Positions 1 through 10,395 of a DNA stretch of 64,000 nucleotides are shown piece by piece. The notes under the pieces are model-generated. The model made no database searches, was not told where the DNA came from, and saw only the letters and a list, made by a program, of their open reading frames with translations. Position 1 is the first letter of the stretch, and every line of letters starts with the position of its first letter. The stretch is from Roseiarcus sp963806935 (GTDB lineage Bacteria > Pseudomonadota > Alphaproteobacteria > Rhizobiales > Beijerinckiaceae). Both the position numbers and the translations under genes were made by a program. The stretch covers positions 97,614-161,613 of the forward strand of contig CAWEAT010000005.1 of NCBI GenBank assembly GCA_963806935.1, read 5' to 3'.

Positions 1-269
1 CGCCAGTGACGCTGACTTCCGCCATCTCCTCGCCGGTGAAACTGCGCGGCGCCCTGAACCGGGTGACCAGAGCCCGGTCGAGCGGCTCGGCGGAGCGGGG
101 ATGCCGCAGAGGTGATCAGGACAGCGCGGCGGTCGGGAAATTCGCCGCCCGGCGCGAGCGCTTCGAGCGCGGCCGAGCAGCCAGGTCCGGAAATGCGCAG
201 CACGGCGATCGCCGCGCGGCCGACCCCGGACGCCGGAGCGAAGATCGTATCGTGGTCGCGCGCAAACAC
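1..269 (-). CDS. mnmE: tRNA modification GTPase MnmE, N-terminal part, frameshifted and cut by the window edge
   Basis: MnmE (TrmE) works with MnmG to install the cnm5 group on U34 of tRNAs. The minus strand reads HDTIFAPASGVGRAAIAVLR followed by ISGPG, the classic MnmE N-terminus. A GTG at 269 lies behind a GGGGCGG stretch; a GTG at 287 is an alternative start. After the codons near 115 the frame breaks: the family continuation SAEPLDRALVTRF then APRSFTGEEMAEVSVTG is found in another frame, so one base is wrong between about 105 and 117. The folate-binding start is visible; the GTPase domain lies beyond the window. A sequencing error is more likely than a dead gene because mnmE is broadly conserved. 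Confidence 0.8.
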   Translation of the reverse strand, partial: MFARDHDTIFAPASGVGRAAIAVLRISGPGCSAALEALAPGGEFPDRRAVLITSAASPLRRAARPGSGHPVQGAAQFHRRGDGGSQRHW

Positions 270-311
270 CGGGCCGCCCCAATTCACCGTGAGGCGGCGT
301 AGGAACGCCGG

Positions 312-818
312 TCAGTCGTGAGAGGGTCCGCCCGCCGCTTCCGGCGCCTGGCCGACAGGGCCGCCCTGCCGCCCGGGCGCGGGCTGGTTCCATTGCGGCG
401 TGCAGACGACATATTGATCGGCGATCGCCTCGTGGTCGCCCTGCTTTTCGCGTTGGAAATAGAGGTAACAGATGCTGAGCGCGCCGGTGCGGTAATCGAC
501 CCGGAACACGCCGCCTTCCTGCTCATGCCGGGTGGCGACGAGACCATAGTCGCCGGGTTCCTGCTTCGACGCCCCGTCGCCGCCGCGATAGCAGGACGTG
601 AGCCCAAACGCTCCCGGTCCGACGTCGGATCGGCCCGGATTGTGAGCAAATTGGCACGCGATGACATCGCCGCTCAGTTTATCCAGTCGGTAGACCAGCG
701 ACAGGTTGATTTGCGGCGCGGCGAGAAATTCATATTGCGGCTGGGCCGAGCGGGCGGGCGATCCCAGGACGCACGCGGCCATCGCGGCCATCCCCAACGC
801 CAAAGTCCTCGCTGTCAT
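312..818 (-). CDS. secreted protein of unknown function
   Basis: This 168-residue protein begins with a clear Sec signal peptide (MTARTLALGMAAMAACVLGS, cleavage probably after ARSA), so the mature protein should be periplasmic. It contains four spaced cysteines (in VIACQF, LTSCYRG, SICYLYF and VVCTPQW), which could form two disulfides, and ends in a Gly/Pro-rich tail. I do not recognise the family. It lies between mnmE and gpmA on the same strand, about 40 bases from mnmE, but nothing ties its role to either neighbour. Confidence 0.75.
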   Translation of the reverse strand: MTARTLALGMAAMAACVLGSPARSAQPQYEFLAAPQINLSLVYRLDKLSGDVIACQFAHNPGRSDVGPGAFGLTSCYRGGDGASKQEPGDYGLVATRHEQEGGVFRVDYRTGALSICYLYFQREKQGDHEAIADQYVVCTPQWNQPAPGRQGGPVGQAPEAAGGPSHD

Positions 819-904
819 TGCTCAGCTCCGCGACCATCGAATCACCTGCAGAGTGTAGCCGAGCCCCCTCTTCACAAATGGTTAAGATCGCGCCATTTCG
901 GGAC

Positions 905-1534
905 TCACGCGGTCAGGATCTCCTTGGAGGCCACGGTCGAATTGGGGTTGAGGCGATAGACCAGCGGAACGCCGGTCGCGAGCTCCATTGTCGGAATGGT
1001 TTCAGGCGTGAGGCGGTCGAGCACCATGACCAGCGCCCGCAGGGAATTGCCGTGGGCGGCCACCAGCACCCGCTTGCCGCCGAGAACCGCCGGGAGGATA
1101 TTCTGACAATAATAGGGGAGGGCGCGGGCGACGGTGTCCTTGAGGCTCTCCCCGCCGGGCGGCTGGACGTCATAGCTGCGCCGCCATTTGTGAACCTGCT
1201 CCTCGCCCCATTTCTTGCGCGCATCGTCCTTGTTCAGGCCGACCAGATCGCCGTAGTCGCGCTCGTTGAGCGCCTGGTCGCGGCTTTCGGGCAGGCCGGT
1301 CTGCCCCATCTCGGCCAGCGCCAGATCAAGCGTGTGCTGGGCTCGGATGAGCGCCGAAGTGAAGGCGAGGTCGAAGGTGATCCCGTGCGCCTTGAGGCGC
1401 CGGCCGGCCTGCTTGGCCTCCTCGACGCCTGCCGGCGACAGATCCACGTCCCGCCAGCCGGTGAACAGGTTCTTGAGGTTCCATTCGCTCTGGCCATGGC
1501 GCAGGAGCACAAGGAGACGATCATTGGCGGGCAT
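905..1534 (-). CDS. gpmA: 2,3-bisphosphoglycerate-dependent phosphoglycerate mutase
   Basis: GpmA interconverts 3-phosphoglycerate and 2-phosphoglycerate in glycolysis and gluconeogenesis through a phosphohistidine. The 209-residue sequence starts PANDRLLVLLRHGQSEWN, with the catalytic RHG motif around residues 12-14. It keeps the NERDYGDLVG block and the second histidine in AAHGNSLRALV. The length is on the short side but normal for alphaproteobacterial dPGM. It is cytoplasmic. The neighbours (secreted protein, methyltransferase) are separate functions on the same strand. Confidence 0.93.
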   Translation of the reverse strand: MPANDRLLVLLRHGQSEWNLKNLFTGWRDVDLSPAGVEEAKQAGRRLKAHGITFDLAFTSALIRAQHTLDLALAEMGQTGLPESRDQALNERDYGDLVGLNKDDARKKWGEEQVHKWRRSYDVQPPGGESLKDTVARALPYYCQNILPAVLGGKRVLVAAHGNSLRALVMVLDRLTPETIPTMELATGVPLVYRLNPNSTVASKEILTA

Positions 1535-1617
1535 TTGGCGTGACCTTGTTCGAGGATCCGTGCGGCCACTTTAGAAGCACGCACCGTTGGCGGCGCCAAC
1601 CCGAAAACCGACCGCGG

Positions 1618-2364
1618 TCATTCGAAATGGCATTGTCGATGAGCGCTCGGGGCGAGGACTGGCTTAAGCGGAGGCAGCCGCGCCCGTGCGACGGCCCGGA
1701 CGCCGACCGGACGATAGACCTGCTTGATCGCCTCGACGATATGGACGCCGGCGAAGGGAAGCCCGAGGGCCGCTCCGATCCGCTCGATCGTCGGCGCGGC
1801 GCGGATCATGAACGGCCTCGCGACCGGGGGCGCGTAAAGCGCCTCGCCCCAGAAGACCGGCGAGAACTCGGCCCGATGCAGGAGATCGCGCAGTTGCGGC
1901 TTCGAAAAGGGCTGGCCCTGCCCGTAAGGCGTGCTGTCCGTGCGCGCCCACACGCCCCGGCGGGAGGGAACGATCACGAGGATTCGTCCCTCAGGGGCTG
2001 TTATGCGCCACAGCTCCTCAAGCAGCGCGTCCGGCCGGTCGGCGGCCTCGAGCGCATGGGCGAGCAGCAGACGATCGATTGAGCCGTCCGGCAGCGGCAG
2101 CATCTGGGCGTCCACGAGCGCAGCCGAGCAACGTCCGCCGCCGGGCCAGATCACCACGCCCTGCTCCGCCGGCATGAAGGCCAGGCATCGCCGGGCCCCG
2201 TCGCGAAACCGGTCGACATAAGGCGTGCCGTAGCCGATCGCGGCGACCGAGAGGTTGGAGGCGTTGTCCCAGCGCTCGCGCAGGACCCGCCCGATCAGCC
2301 GGCGCGCCACCGCGCCCAAGGGCGAACCGTAGAAGCTCTGCAAACCATGGACGTCGAGAGGCAT
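1618..2364 (-). CDS. class I SAM-dependent methyltransferase-like protein
   Basis: This is a 248-residue protein if translation starts at MPLDVHGLQSFYGSPLGAVA; the frame is open further upstream but that part does not look conserved. It has a methyltransferase-like fold pattern: a SAM-binding region near AAIGYGTPYVDRF, then MLPLPDGSIDRLLLAHALE and ELWRITAPEGRILVIVPSRR, typical of the Methyltransf_11 group. The substrate is unknown. It is divergent from gloB with about 150 bases between them, an arrangement I recall as common in Rhizobiales. The glycine-rich motif I is weak, so the activity is an inference. Confidence 0.78.
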   Translation of the reverse strand: MPLDVHGLQSFYGSPLGAVARRLIGRVLRERWDNASNLSVAAIGYGTPYVDRFRDGARRCLAFMPAEQGVVIWPGGGRCSAALVDAQMLPLPDGSIDRLLLAHALEAADRPDALLEELWRITAPEGRILVIVPSRRGVWARTDSTPYGQGQPFSKPQLRDLLHRAEFSPVFWGEALYAPPVARPFMIRAAPTIERIGAALGLPFAGVHIVEAIKQVYRPVGVRAVARARLPPLKPVLAPSAHRQCHFE

Positions 2365-2518
2365 CGAAATCCGCCGCGCCGGGGCCCGCGACTTTGAACG
2401 ACCGCTCGGCCTTTCGCAATGCGTCGGCGCGCAGGCGAACAAAACCGCAGCCAAAGACAAGGGTGGGCCGCGCGGCTATATTGCGTCCGCCCTGCCCCGA
2501 AGCGCTGAGTTATCCCTC

Positions 2519-3290
2519 ATGACGATGAGCGTTCATCAATATCTCTGCCTGACCGACAATTACGGCGCCCTCATTCATGATTCGACGACCGGAGCGACCG
2601 CCTGCGTCGACGTACCCGAAGCCGGGCCGACCTTCGCGGCGCTCGCCGAGCGCGGCTGGACGCTCTCCGACATCCTCATCACCCATCATCACGCCGACCA
2701 TATTCAAGGCGTCCCGGAGCTGAAGGCGAAATTCCCCAGTCTGAGGGTGTGGGGACCGGCCAAAGACGCGGCGCGGATTCCGTTTCTCGACCAGCGGGTG
2801 GCCGAAGGCGACTTCGCCCGCGTCGGCTCGCTCACGGCGAAAGTGATCGAGACGCCGGGACATACGCTCGGGCACATCGCCTATTATTTCGCCGACGGCG
2901 AGACCGCCTTCTGCGGCGACACCTTGTTCTCGCTCGGATGCGGCCGCGTGTTCGAGACGCCCTACCCGGTGATGTGGAGCTCGCTCATGAAGCTTGCCGC
3001 CCTTCCCGCGCGAGACCAGGGTCTATTGCGGCCATGAATACACGCAGGCGAACGGCCGGTTCGCCGTCACCATCGAGCCCGGCAATCCGGTTTTGCAGGC
3101 AAGGGTCGAGGAGGTTGCGCGGCTGCGCGCGGAAGGGCGGCCGACCTTGCCGACGACGATCGCGGCCGAGCTCGCCGCCAATCCGTTCCTGAGAGCCGAA
3201 GAACCGTCGGTCCAGGCCGCGGTCGGGATGACCGGAGCGGATCCGGCGGCGGTGTTCGCGGAAATCCGCGCCCGCAAGGATCGGTTTTGA
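2519..3290 (+). CDS. gloB: hydroxyacylglutathione hydrolase (glyoxalase II), frameshifted
   Basis: GloB hydrolyses S-D-lactoylglutathione to D-lactate and glutathione, the second step of methylglyoxal detoxification. The metal-binding motif THHHADH lies near residues 57-63, followed by ETPGHTLGHIAYYF and FCGDTLFSLGCGR. The reading frame breaks in a CCC run at 3005-3007. Removing one C joins LAALP to RETRVYCGHEYTQANGRF and the rest of the C-terminal helical domain, ending at 3290. The repaired protein is about 256 residues, the normal family length. The extra base in a homopolymer suggests a sequencing error. It converges on phaR with a 6-base gap. Confidence 0.88.
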
Positions 3291-3296
3291 GGCGGC

Positions 3297-3893
3297 TCAG
3301 CTCTTCTTGGTGACGTTGGTCGCGAGCGACTCGAGCTTCTTCTGCATGTCCGAGAGCTGAGTGCGCAGTTCGTCGATGTCGTCGCCGGAATTTCCCTTTT
3401 TCGCCGGCAGTTCCGCCGCCGCCTTCGTCCCCGCGAAAGGCGAGAACACCGCCAGCGCCTGATTGAAGGCGGCGAGATTCTTCTTGGTCAGTTCCTGCAT
3501 GGCGGCGAACGAGCCGGCCGAGAACGCCTCCGGACCGAACATTCGGGCCGCGGCTTCGCGCATCGCCGTCTGCTCGCCGGAAAAGCGGTCGATCGAGAAT
3601 TCGAGATAGCTCGGCAGGATCGCCTGCATGCTGTCGCCGTAGAATCGGATCAATTGGCGCAGGAATGTCGTCGGCAGCAGGGATTGGCCCTCAATCCCCT
3701 CCTGCTCGAAGATGATCTGGGTCAGCACCGAGCGGGTGATGTCTTCGTTGGACTTGGCGTCGTAGACGACGAAGTCCTCCCCGCCTTTCACCATCTTCGC
3801 CAGATCGGCCAGGGTCACGTAGGCGCTGGACGCGGTATTGTAGAGCCGGCGATTGGCGTATTTCTTGATCGTGGTCGGGGTGGAATTGGCCAT
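3297..3893 (-). CDS. phaR: polyhydroxyalkanoate synthesis repressor PhaR
   Basis: PhaR is a DNA- and PHB-binding repressor that controls phasin and PHB genes. This 198-residue protein starts MANSTPTTIKKYANRRLYNT, the diagnostic PHB_acc_N motif. An accessory PHB-binding domain follows at about residues 75-115 (TTFLRQLIRFYGDSMQA). The C-terminus (DIDELRTQLSDMQKKLESLA) is a short coiled coil. I chose the ATG at 3893 rather than an upstream in-frame start because family members begin just before TPTTIKKYANRRLY. It is divergent from phaA, so it probably acts on its neighbours. Confidence 0.93.
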   Translation of the reverse strand: MANSTPTTIKKYANRRLYNTASSAYVTLADLAKMVKGGEDFVVYDAKSNEDITRSVLTQIIFEQEGIEGQSLLPTTFLRQLIRFYGDSMQAILPSYLEFSIDRFSGEQTAMREAAARMFGPEAFSAGSFAAMQELTKKNLAAFNQALAVFSPFAGTKAAAELPAKKGNSGDDIDELRTQLSDMQKKLESLATNVTKKS

Positions 3894-4128
3894 GAGGTTT
3901 ATGGGTCCCAGGTGACTCGGGCCCTTGCGGGTCAACATAGATTAGGCGGTTTTTGCTGCGCGAGAAACTTTTTTTTGCGCCGCAGCGCAGGCCGTGGGGG
4001 GCCACTCTGCGGCTTAGTCGCGCAGGCGCGGCGCGATGCCTATATGTTAGTGGCGCCGCTCCTCGGAGATCGTGTACAAGCCATCCGATCACGGCGTTTC
4101 TCGCCAATAAAGTTCGCAGGAGATTGAC

Positions 4129-5307
<1,179 letters not shown>

Positions 5308-5320
5308 AATCAAGCCGTCC

Positions 5321-5403
5321 CGTCATTGCGAGGAGCGAAGCGACGAAGCAATCCAGGCAGTGTCCTTCGATCTCTGGATTGCTTCGCTTCGCTCGCAATG
5401 ACG
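5321..5403. repeat. intergenic palindromic repeat (REP-like)
   Basis: The left arm (5321-5356) reads CGTCATTGCGAGGAGCGAAG and onward to AGCAATCCAG. The right arm (5374-5403) reads CTGGATTGCTTCGCTTCGCT and onward to CAATGACG. They form a long, slightly imperfect hairpin with an 18-base loop between phaA and phaB. This motif is a well-known dispersed repeat of Bradyrhizobium-like and related Rhizobiales genomes. It could modulate phaA-phaB read-through but may be neutral. Confidence 0.85.
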
Positions 5404-5474
5404 GCTGGAAAATCAATCGGACGCGAGCCGGTTACGCGACGAGCCCGCGCCATAAAAAACTGTGGGAGGAAACA

Positions 5475-6200
5475 ATGGCAAGAGTTGCAGTGGTGACTGG
5501 CGGCACGCGCGGCATCGGCGCGGCGGTCTCGAAGGCGCTGAAAGCGGCCGGATGTCAGGTCGCGGCGACCTATCATTCCAACGATGAGGCGGCGGCCAAG
5601 TTCAAGGCCGAGACCGGCGTTCACGTCTATAAGTGGAACGTCGCCAAGTATGACGAGTGCGTGGCCGGCCTTGCTCAGGTCGCCAAGGACCTCGGGCCGG
5701 TCGATATCATGGTCAACAACGCCGGGATCACCAAGGACGGCATGTTCCACAAGATGACGCCCGACCAATGGTACGACGTCATCAACACCAACCTCAATTC
5801 GCTGTTCAACATGACGCGCCCGGTGTGGGAGGGCATGCGCGAGCGCAAGTTCGGCCGCGTGATCTGCATCTCGTCGATCAACGGCCAGAAGGGGCAGATG
5901 GGACAGGTCAATTATTCCGCCGCCAAGGCCGGCGATATCGGCTTCGTCAAGGGGCTGGCGCAGGAGGGCGCGCGCGCGGGGATCACCGTGAACGCGATCT
6001 GCCCCGGCTACATCGCGACCGACATGGTCAAGGCCATCAATCCCGATGTCGTGGCGAAAAGCATCCTGCCCCTGATCCCGGTCGGCCGTCTTGGCGAACC
6101 GGAGGATATCGCCCGCTGCGTGGTGTTCCTCGCCTCCGACGATGCCAGCTTCATCACCGGCTCGACCCTCTCCGCCAACGGCGGGCAGTATATGGCCTGA
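5475..6200 (+). CDS. phaB: acetoacetyl-CoA reductase (NADPH)
   Basis: PhaB reduces acetoacetyl-CoA to (R)-3-hydroxybutyryl-CoA for PHB. It is a 241-residue short-chain dehydrogenase: cofactor motif TGGTRGIGAAV at the N-terminus, NNAGIT in the middle, catalytic Ser in ICISSINGQKGQ, and YSAAKAG carrying the Tyr-Lys pair. The end, FITGSTLSANGGQYMA, is typical of PhaB. The ATG at 5475 is preceded by GGGAGGA with good spacing. With phaA it forms the PHB supply pair; no phaC synthase is in the window. Confidence 0.95.
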   Translation: MARVAVVTGGTRGIGAAVSKALKAAGCQVAATYHSNDEAAAKFKAETGVHVYKWNVAKYDECVAGLAQVAKDLGPVDIMVNNAGITKDGMFHKMTPDQWYDVINTNLNSLFNMTRPVWEGMRERKFGRVICISSINGQKGQMGQVNYSAAKAGDIGFVKGLAQEGARAGITVNAICPGYIATDMVKAINPDVVAKSILPLIPVGRLGEPEDIARCVVFLASDDASFITGSTLSANGGQYMA

Positions 6201-6221
6201 CGGCGAAGCGGATGTCGCGCG

Positions 6222-8243
6222 TCACGACTGCGCGAGGCGCGCTTCCTCGTCGTGCCGCGCCTCGACCTCCTTCACGATCGCGCCGAGGATGCCGTTGATC
6301 GCGAAATCCTTCGGCGTATAGACCGCAGCGACCCCGGCGGCCTTGAGCCGCTCGGCGTCGGCGGGCGGGATGATGCCGCCGACGATCACCGGCACCCGCT
6401 CAAGGCCCGCCGCGCGAAGCGCAGCAATCACCTCTTCGGTCAGCGCGACATGCGAGCCGGAGAGGATCGACAAGCCGACGCAATGGACGCCCGCCTTGGC
6501 GCGCTCTGCGATCTCGGCCGGCGTGAAGCGGATGCCGTCGTAGACGACGTCCATTCCCGCATCGAGCGCGCGGGCGGCGATCTGCTCGGCTCCGTTGGAA
6601 TGGCCGTCGAGGCCGGGCTTGCCGACGAGGAACTTGATCCGCTTGCCGAGCTTGAGCGACACCCGCTCGACCTCGCCGCGCAGCGCGTCGAGATCGGCCG
6701 ACTCCTGCCGGGCCTTCGGCGAAACGCCGGTCGGAGCGCGGAACTCGCCGAATTCCGCCCTCAGCGCGTCGCCCCATTCGCCGGTCGTGACGCCGGCCTT
6801 CGCCGCCTCGATCGACGCGGGCATCACGTTGACGCCGCTCGCCGCCGCCATCCGCAGCGCCCTCAGCGCCTCCTGCACGCGTTTCTGATCGCGGCCGGCG
6901 CGCCATGCCTCAAGGCTTGCGACCTGCTCCGCCTCGGCTTCCGCCGAGGGAACCATGATCGAGCTCTCGCCCGCGGTCAGCGGGCTCGGTTCGGAATTCA
7001 TGAAGGCGTTGACGCCGACCACGATCTGCTCGCCGCGCTCGATCGCCTCGAGCCGGCGGGTGTTCGATTCCACCAGGCGGGCTTTAAGGACGCCGGTTTC
7101 GATCGCCTTGACCGCGCCGCCCATGGCGTCGATCGCTGCGATCTCGGCCTTGGCTTCAGCCTTGAGCGTCTCGACCAGGGCCGCGATTTCCTTGCTGCCG
7201 TCGAACAGGTCGCCGAACTCCAGCAGATCGGTCTCGTAGGCCATGATCTGCTGCAGCCGCAGCGACCATTGCTGGTCGAACGGCCGCGGCAGTCCGAGCG
7301 CCTCGTTCCAGGCCGGCAATTGCACCGCGCGCGCCCGCGCCCGTTTCGACAGCACCACCGACAGCATCTCGATCAGAATCCGGTAGGCGTTGTTTTCCGG
7401 CTGCTGCTCGGTCAGCCCGAGCGAGTTGACCTGAACGCCGTAGCGGAAACGGCGCTTCGCCGGATCGGCGACCCCGAAGCGGTCGCGCGCAATCTCGTCC
7501 CAGAGCTCGACGAAGGCCCGCATCTTGGCGAGCTCGGTCACGAAGCGCATCCCGGCGTTGACGAAGAACGACATGCCGCCGACCACATTGGCGAAGCTCG
7601 CTTCGTCGACCTCGCCCGATTGGCGCACCCGCTCGAGCACCGCGATCGCCGTCGCCAGCGCATAAGCCAGTTCCTGCACCGGCGTCGCGCCGGCTTCCTG
7701 CAAATGGTAGGAGCAGACGTTCATCGGATTCCACTTCGGCGCCTCGCGGGCGCAGAAGAGGATGAGGTCCTTGGTCAGCCGGAGCGAGGCGTCGGGCGGG
7801 AACACATAGGCGCCGCGGGCCAGATATTCCTTGATGATGTCGTTCTGGGTCGTGCCCTGCAGCTCGGCGCGGCGCGCGCCCTGCTCGTCGGCGATCGCGA
7901 TGTAGAGCGCCATCAGCCACGGCGCGGTCGCGTTGATGGTCATCGACGTATTCATCGCGTCGAGCGGGATTTGATCGAACAGCGCCCGCATGTCGCCGAT
8001 ATGAGAGATCGCCACCCCGACCTTGCCGACCTCGCCGCGGGCGAGCGGGTGGTCGCTATCGAGACCGGTCTGGGTCGGCAGGTCGAAGGCGATCGAGAGG
8101 CCAGTCTGTCCCTTGGCCAGGTTCTGCCGATAGAGCCGGTTGGATTCGCGCGCGGTCGAATGCCCGGCATAGGTGCGAAAGATCCAGGGCTTGTCGCGCG
8201 GCGCCGTCCGCGCCGCCGTCGTTCGCTCGTCCGCCTGCGCCAT
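6222..8243 (-). CDS. ecm: (2R)-ethylmalonyl-CoA mutase (MeaA type), coenzyme B12 dependent
   Basis: Ecm converts (2R)-ethylmalonyl-CoA to (2S)-methylsuccinyl-CoA in the ethylmalonyl-CoA pathway, which replaces the glyoxylate shunt. This 673-residue single-chain mutase contains RTYAGHSTARESNRLYRQNL and LAKGQTGLSIAFDLPTQTG near the N-terminus, KWNPMNVCSYHLQEAGATP in the TIM barrel, and GLDGHSNGAEQIA in the C-terminal B12 domain (the DxHxxG cobalt-ligand motif). The DSDHPLARGEVGKVG and SLGLTEQQPENNAYRI stretches fit Ecm/MeaA rather than methylmalonyl-CoA mutase. The ATG at 8243 (MAQADERT) is chosen over an upstream start lacking family similarity. The nearby ccr supports the assignment. Confidence 0.92.
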   Translation of the reverse strand: MAQADERTTAARTAPRDKPWIFRTYAGHSTARESNRLYRQNLAKGQTGLSIAFDLPTQTGLDSDHPLARGEVGKVGVAISHIGDMRALFDQIPLDAMNTSMTINATAPWLMALYIAIADEQGARRAELQGTTQNDIIKEYLARGAYVFPPDASLRLTKDLILFCAREAPKWNPMNVCSYHLQEAGATPVQELAYALATAIAVLERVRQSGEVDEASFANVVGGMSFFVNAGMRFVTELAKMRAFVELWDEIARDRFGVADPAKRRFRYGVQVNSLGLTEQQPENNAYRILIEMLSVVLSKRARARAVQLPAWNEALGLPRPFDQQWSLRLQQIMAYETDLLEFGDLFDGSKEIAALVETLKAEAKAEIAAIDAMGGAVKAIETGVLKARLVESNTRRLEAIERGEQIVVGVNAFMNSEPSPLTAGESSIMVPSAEAEAEQVASLEAWRAGRDQKRVQEALRALRMAAASGVNVMPASIEAAKAGVTTGEWGDALRAEFGEFRAPTGVSPKARQESADLDALRGEVERVSLKLGKRIKFLVGKPGLDGHSNGAEQIAARALDAGMDVVYDGIRFTPAEIAERAKAGVHCVGLSILSGSHVALTEEVIAALRAAGLERVPVIVGGIIPPADAERLKAAGVAAVYTPKDFAINGILGAIVKEVEARHDEEARLAQS

Positions 8244-8388
8244 GATCCACTCGCGCAAAGGCGCGTGCGGGACGCGCCCGCGCCAAAGGTTTTGTGCACA
8301 GCACAATTACAGAAATCATCCCGCGGCGCCACATCTTCGGACGCGGCCCCGGGATTGGCGGTCCCGCCAAACCAGGCCCGTCCCGCTC

Positions 8389-8694
8389 TCAGCGCAGCGC
8401 GATCGCGCTCGTCGTCAGAACCGTCGCCAGCAGGCCGCCGACAACCAGGACGATCGTCAGGTAGGGCTCGTATGCGCCATAGGGCTTGAGCCACCAGTCG
8501 TGGGCGCAGAGCCCGGCGTAGGCGCCGAGCGTCGCATAGAAGGAATTCCAGTACGGCCCCAGTCCTTGCCGGCCAACGAGGTAATCGACAGCAAAGCCGA
8601 TAGAAAAAACCGCGACGATCGCGCTCAGGAGAAAAGCAGCAAAGTCGAAGCCCTCAAGGTTGAGAACCAAATTCAATAACGGCCAGTCCGACAT
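8389..8694 (-). CDS. small inner-membrane protein of unknown function
   Basis: This 101-residue protein has two strongly hydrophobic segments (about residues 18-40 and 78-98) separated by an aromatic, polar loop containing GPYWNSFYATLGAYAGLCAH. I do not recognise the family. It lies upstream of ecm on the same strand and is divergent from ccr, so it sits inside the ethylmalonyl-CoA block, but no role in that pathway is shown by the sequence. Confidence 0.7.
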   Translation of the reverse strand: MSDWPLLNLVLNLEGFDFAAFLLSAIVAVFSIGFAVDYLVGRQGLGPYWNSFYATLGAYAGLCAHDWWLKPYGAYEPYLTIVLVVGGLLATVLTTSAIALR

Positions 8695-8928
8695 TGCCGC
8701 AGGTCCTTGGCCCGCTCAGGGCCGGAATTCCGCGGCCGCGATCCTTTCTTGCCTACGCTCGATTTCCTGCTATGGCGTAAATTCCGTTGCCGGCATGCGA
8801 CTTGCCGTCAATCGGCTAAAGTCGGGTTGATTTTCGCCCGCTCACGCGCGATGGTCGATTGTGCGGCGCAATAACCAGGTCAGTTCGCCGCGAGCCGCGT
8901 CGCGAGGACGCTGTCCGTTGAGGGAGCC

Positions 8929-10215
8929 ATGATCACCCGCCCCGTCGGCGCCGAGCCGCTTCAAGCGGCGCAGACCAAGGATCTTTACGAGATCGGCGAG
9001 ATCCCGCCGCTGGGTCATGTGCCGGCGTCGATGTACGCCTGGGTCATCCGCAAGGAGCGGCACGGGCCGCCGGAAAAGTCGATGCAGATCGAGGTCGTGC
9101 CGACCTGGACGCTCGACAGTCACGACGTCCTCGTTTTCGTGATGGCGGCCGGCGTGAACTACAACGGCATCTGGGCTGCGCTTGGAGAGCCGGTCTCCAC
9201 GCTGGACGCGCACAAGAATCCCTACCACATCGCCGGATCCGACGCCTCCGGCATCGTCTGGGCGGTCGGCTCCAAGGTCAAGCGCTGGAAGGTCGGCGAC
9301 GAGGTGGTCGTCCACTGCAACCAGGACGACGGCGACGACGAGGAATGCAACGGCGGCGACCCGATGTTCTCGGCCTCCCAGCGCATCTGGGGTTATGAGA
9401 CGCCCGACGGCTCGTTCGCGCAGTTCTGCCGGGTTCAGGACCGCCAGCTGATGGCGCGCCCGCTCCATCTCACCTGGGAAGAGAGCGCGTCCTATACGCT
9501 GACCCTCGCCACCGCCTATCGGATGCTGTTCGGCCACGAGCCGCATCGGCTGAAGCCGGGCGACAATGTGCTCGTCTGGGGCGCTTCCGGAGGATTGGGC
9601 GTGTTCGGCGTCCAGCTTTGCGCCGCCGCCGGCGCCAACGCGATCGGCGTCATCTCCGACGAAACCAAGCGCGACTATGTGATGTCGCTCGGCGCCAAGG
9701 GCGTGATCAATCGCAAGGACTTCGATTGCTGGGGCCAGTTGCCGAAGGTCAATTCGCCGGAATATGCGGCCTTCATGGGGTCGGCGCGCAAGTTCGGCAA
9801 GGCGATCTGGGACATCACCGGCAGGAAGGATGTCGACACGGTGTTCGAGCATCCCGGCGAGCAGACGTTCCCGGTCTCGTGCTTCGTCGTCAAGCGCGGG
9901 GGCATGGTGGTGTTCTGCGCCGGCACCACCGGGTTCAACCTCACCTTCGACGCCCGTTTCGTCTGGATGCGGCAGAAGCGCATCCAGGGCTCGCATTTCG
10001 CCAACCTGAAGCAGGCCTCTGCGGCCAACAAATTCGTGATCGACCGCCGCATCGACCCGTGCATGTCCGAAGTTTTTCCGTGGGCGCAGATCCCGGTCGC
10101 CCACACCAAGATGTGGAAGAACCAGCATGCGCCGGGCAACATGGCCGTGCTCGTCAATGCTCCCACGACCGGATTGCGCACGTTCGAGGACGTGCTCGAG
10201 GCGAGACGAAGGTAG
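8929..10215 (+). CDS. ccr: crotonyl-CoA carboxylase/reductase
   Basis: Ccr catalyses NADPH-dependent reductive carboxylation of crotonyl-CoA to (2S)-ethylmalonyl-CoA, the signature step of the ethylmalonyl-CoA pathway. This 428-residue MDR-family enzyme contains AAGVNYNGIWAALGEPVST, HIAGSDASGIVWAVG, CNGGDPMFSASQRIWGYETP, and the nucleotide-binding stretch VLVWGASGGLGVFGVQL near residue 220. GSHFANLKQASAANKF near the C-terminus is also typical. It is divergent from the ecm block, with about 230 bases between it and the small membrane protein gene, where the promoter should lie. Confidence 0.96.
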   Translation: MITRPVGAEPLQAAQTKDLYEIGEIPPLGHVPASMYAWVIRKERHGPPEKSMQIEVVPTWTLDSHDVLVFVMAAGVNYNGIWAALGEPVSTLDAHKNPYHIAGSDASGIVWAVGSKVKRWKVGDEVVVHCNQDDGDDEECNGGDPMFSASQRIWGYETPDGSFAQFCRVQDRQLMARPLHLTWEESASYTLTLATAYRMLFGHEPHRLKPGDNVLVWGASGGLGVFGVQLCAAAGANAIGVISDETKRDYVMSLGAKGVINRKDFDCWGQLPKVNSPEYAAFMGSARKFGKAIWDITGRKDVDTVFEHPGEQTFPVSCFVVKRGGMVVFCAGTTGFNLTFDARFVWMRQKRIQGSHFANLKQASAANKFVIDRRIDPCMSEVFPWAQIPVAHTKMWKNQHAPGNMAVLVNAPTTGLRTFEDVLEARRR

Positions 10216-10395
10216 GAGCGCCGCCGCGGGGCGCGTTTGCCTTCGCTCGCGTCACCCGGTAAAGCGACGTTTCGCCGCGGGCCGCCGGGCGAACCGGCGA
10301 TGCGCGGCGCCATTCCGGACAAGCATGAGTACGGTCTTGCGCGGTATCCGGGCGTCGGGCCTGGAAGGCGCGGGCGAACGAGAATCAATGAGGTC

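Noticed and set aside
6222..8243. Methylmalonyl-CoA mutase (mcmA) as the name of the B12 mutase
   Set aside because: The single chain of 673 residues, its MeaA-like sequence stretches and the adjacent crotonyl-CoA carboxylase/reductase fit ethylmalonyl-CoA mutase better.
6252..8489. A 745-codon plus-strand frame opposite the ecm gene
   Set aside because: Antisense shadow of a highly conserved mutase; composition is Arg/Asp/Gly-rich and no domain is visible.
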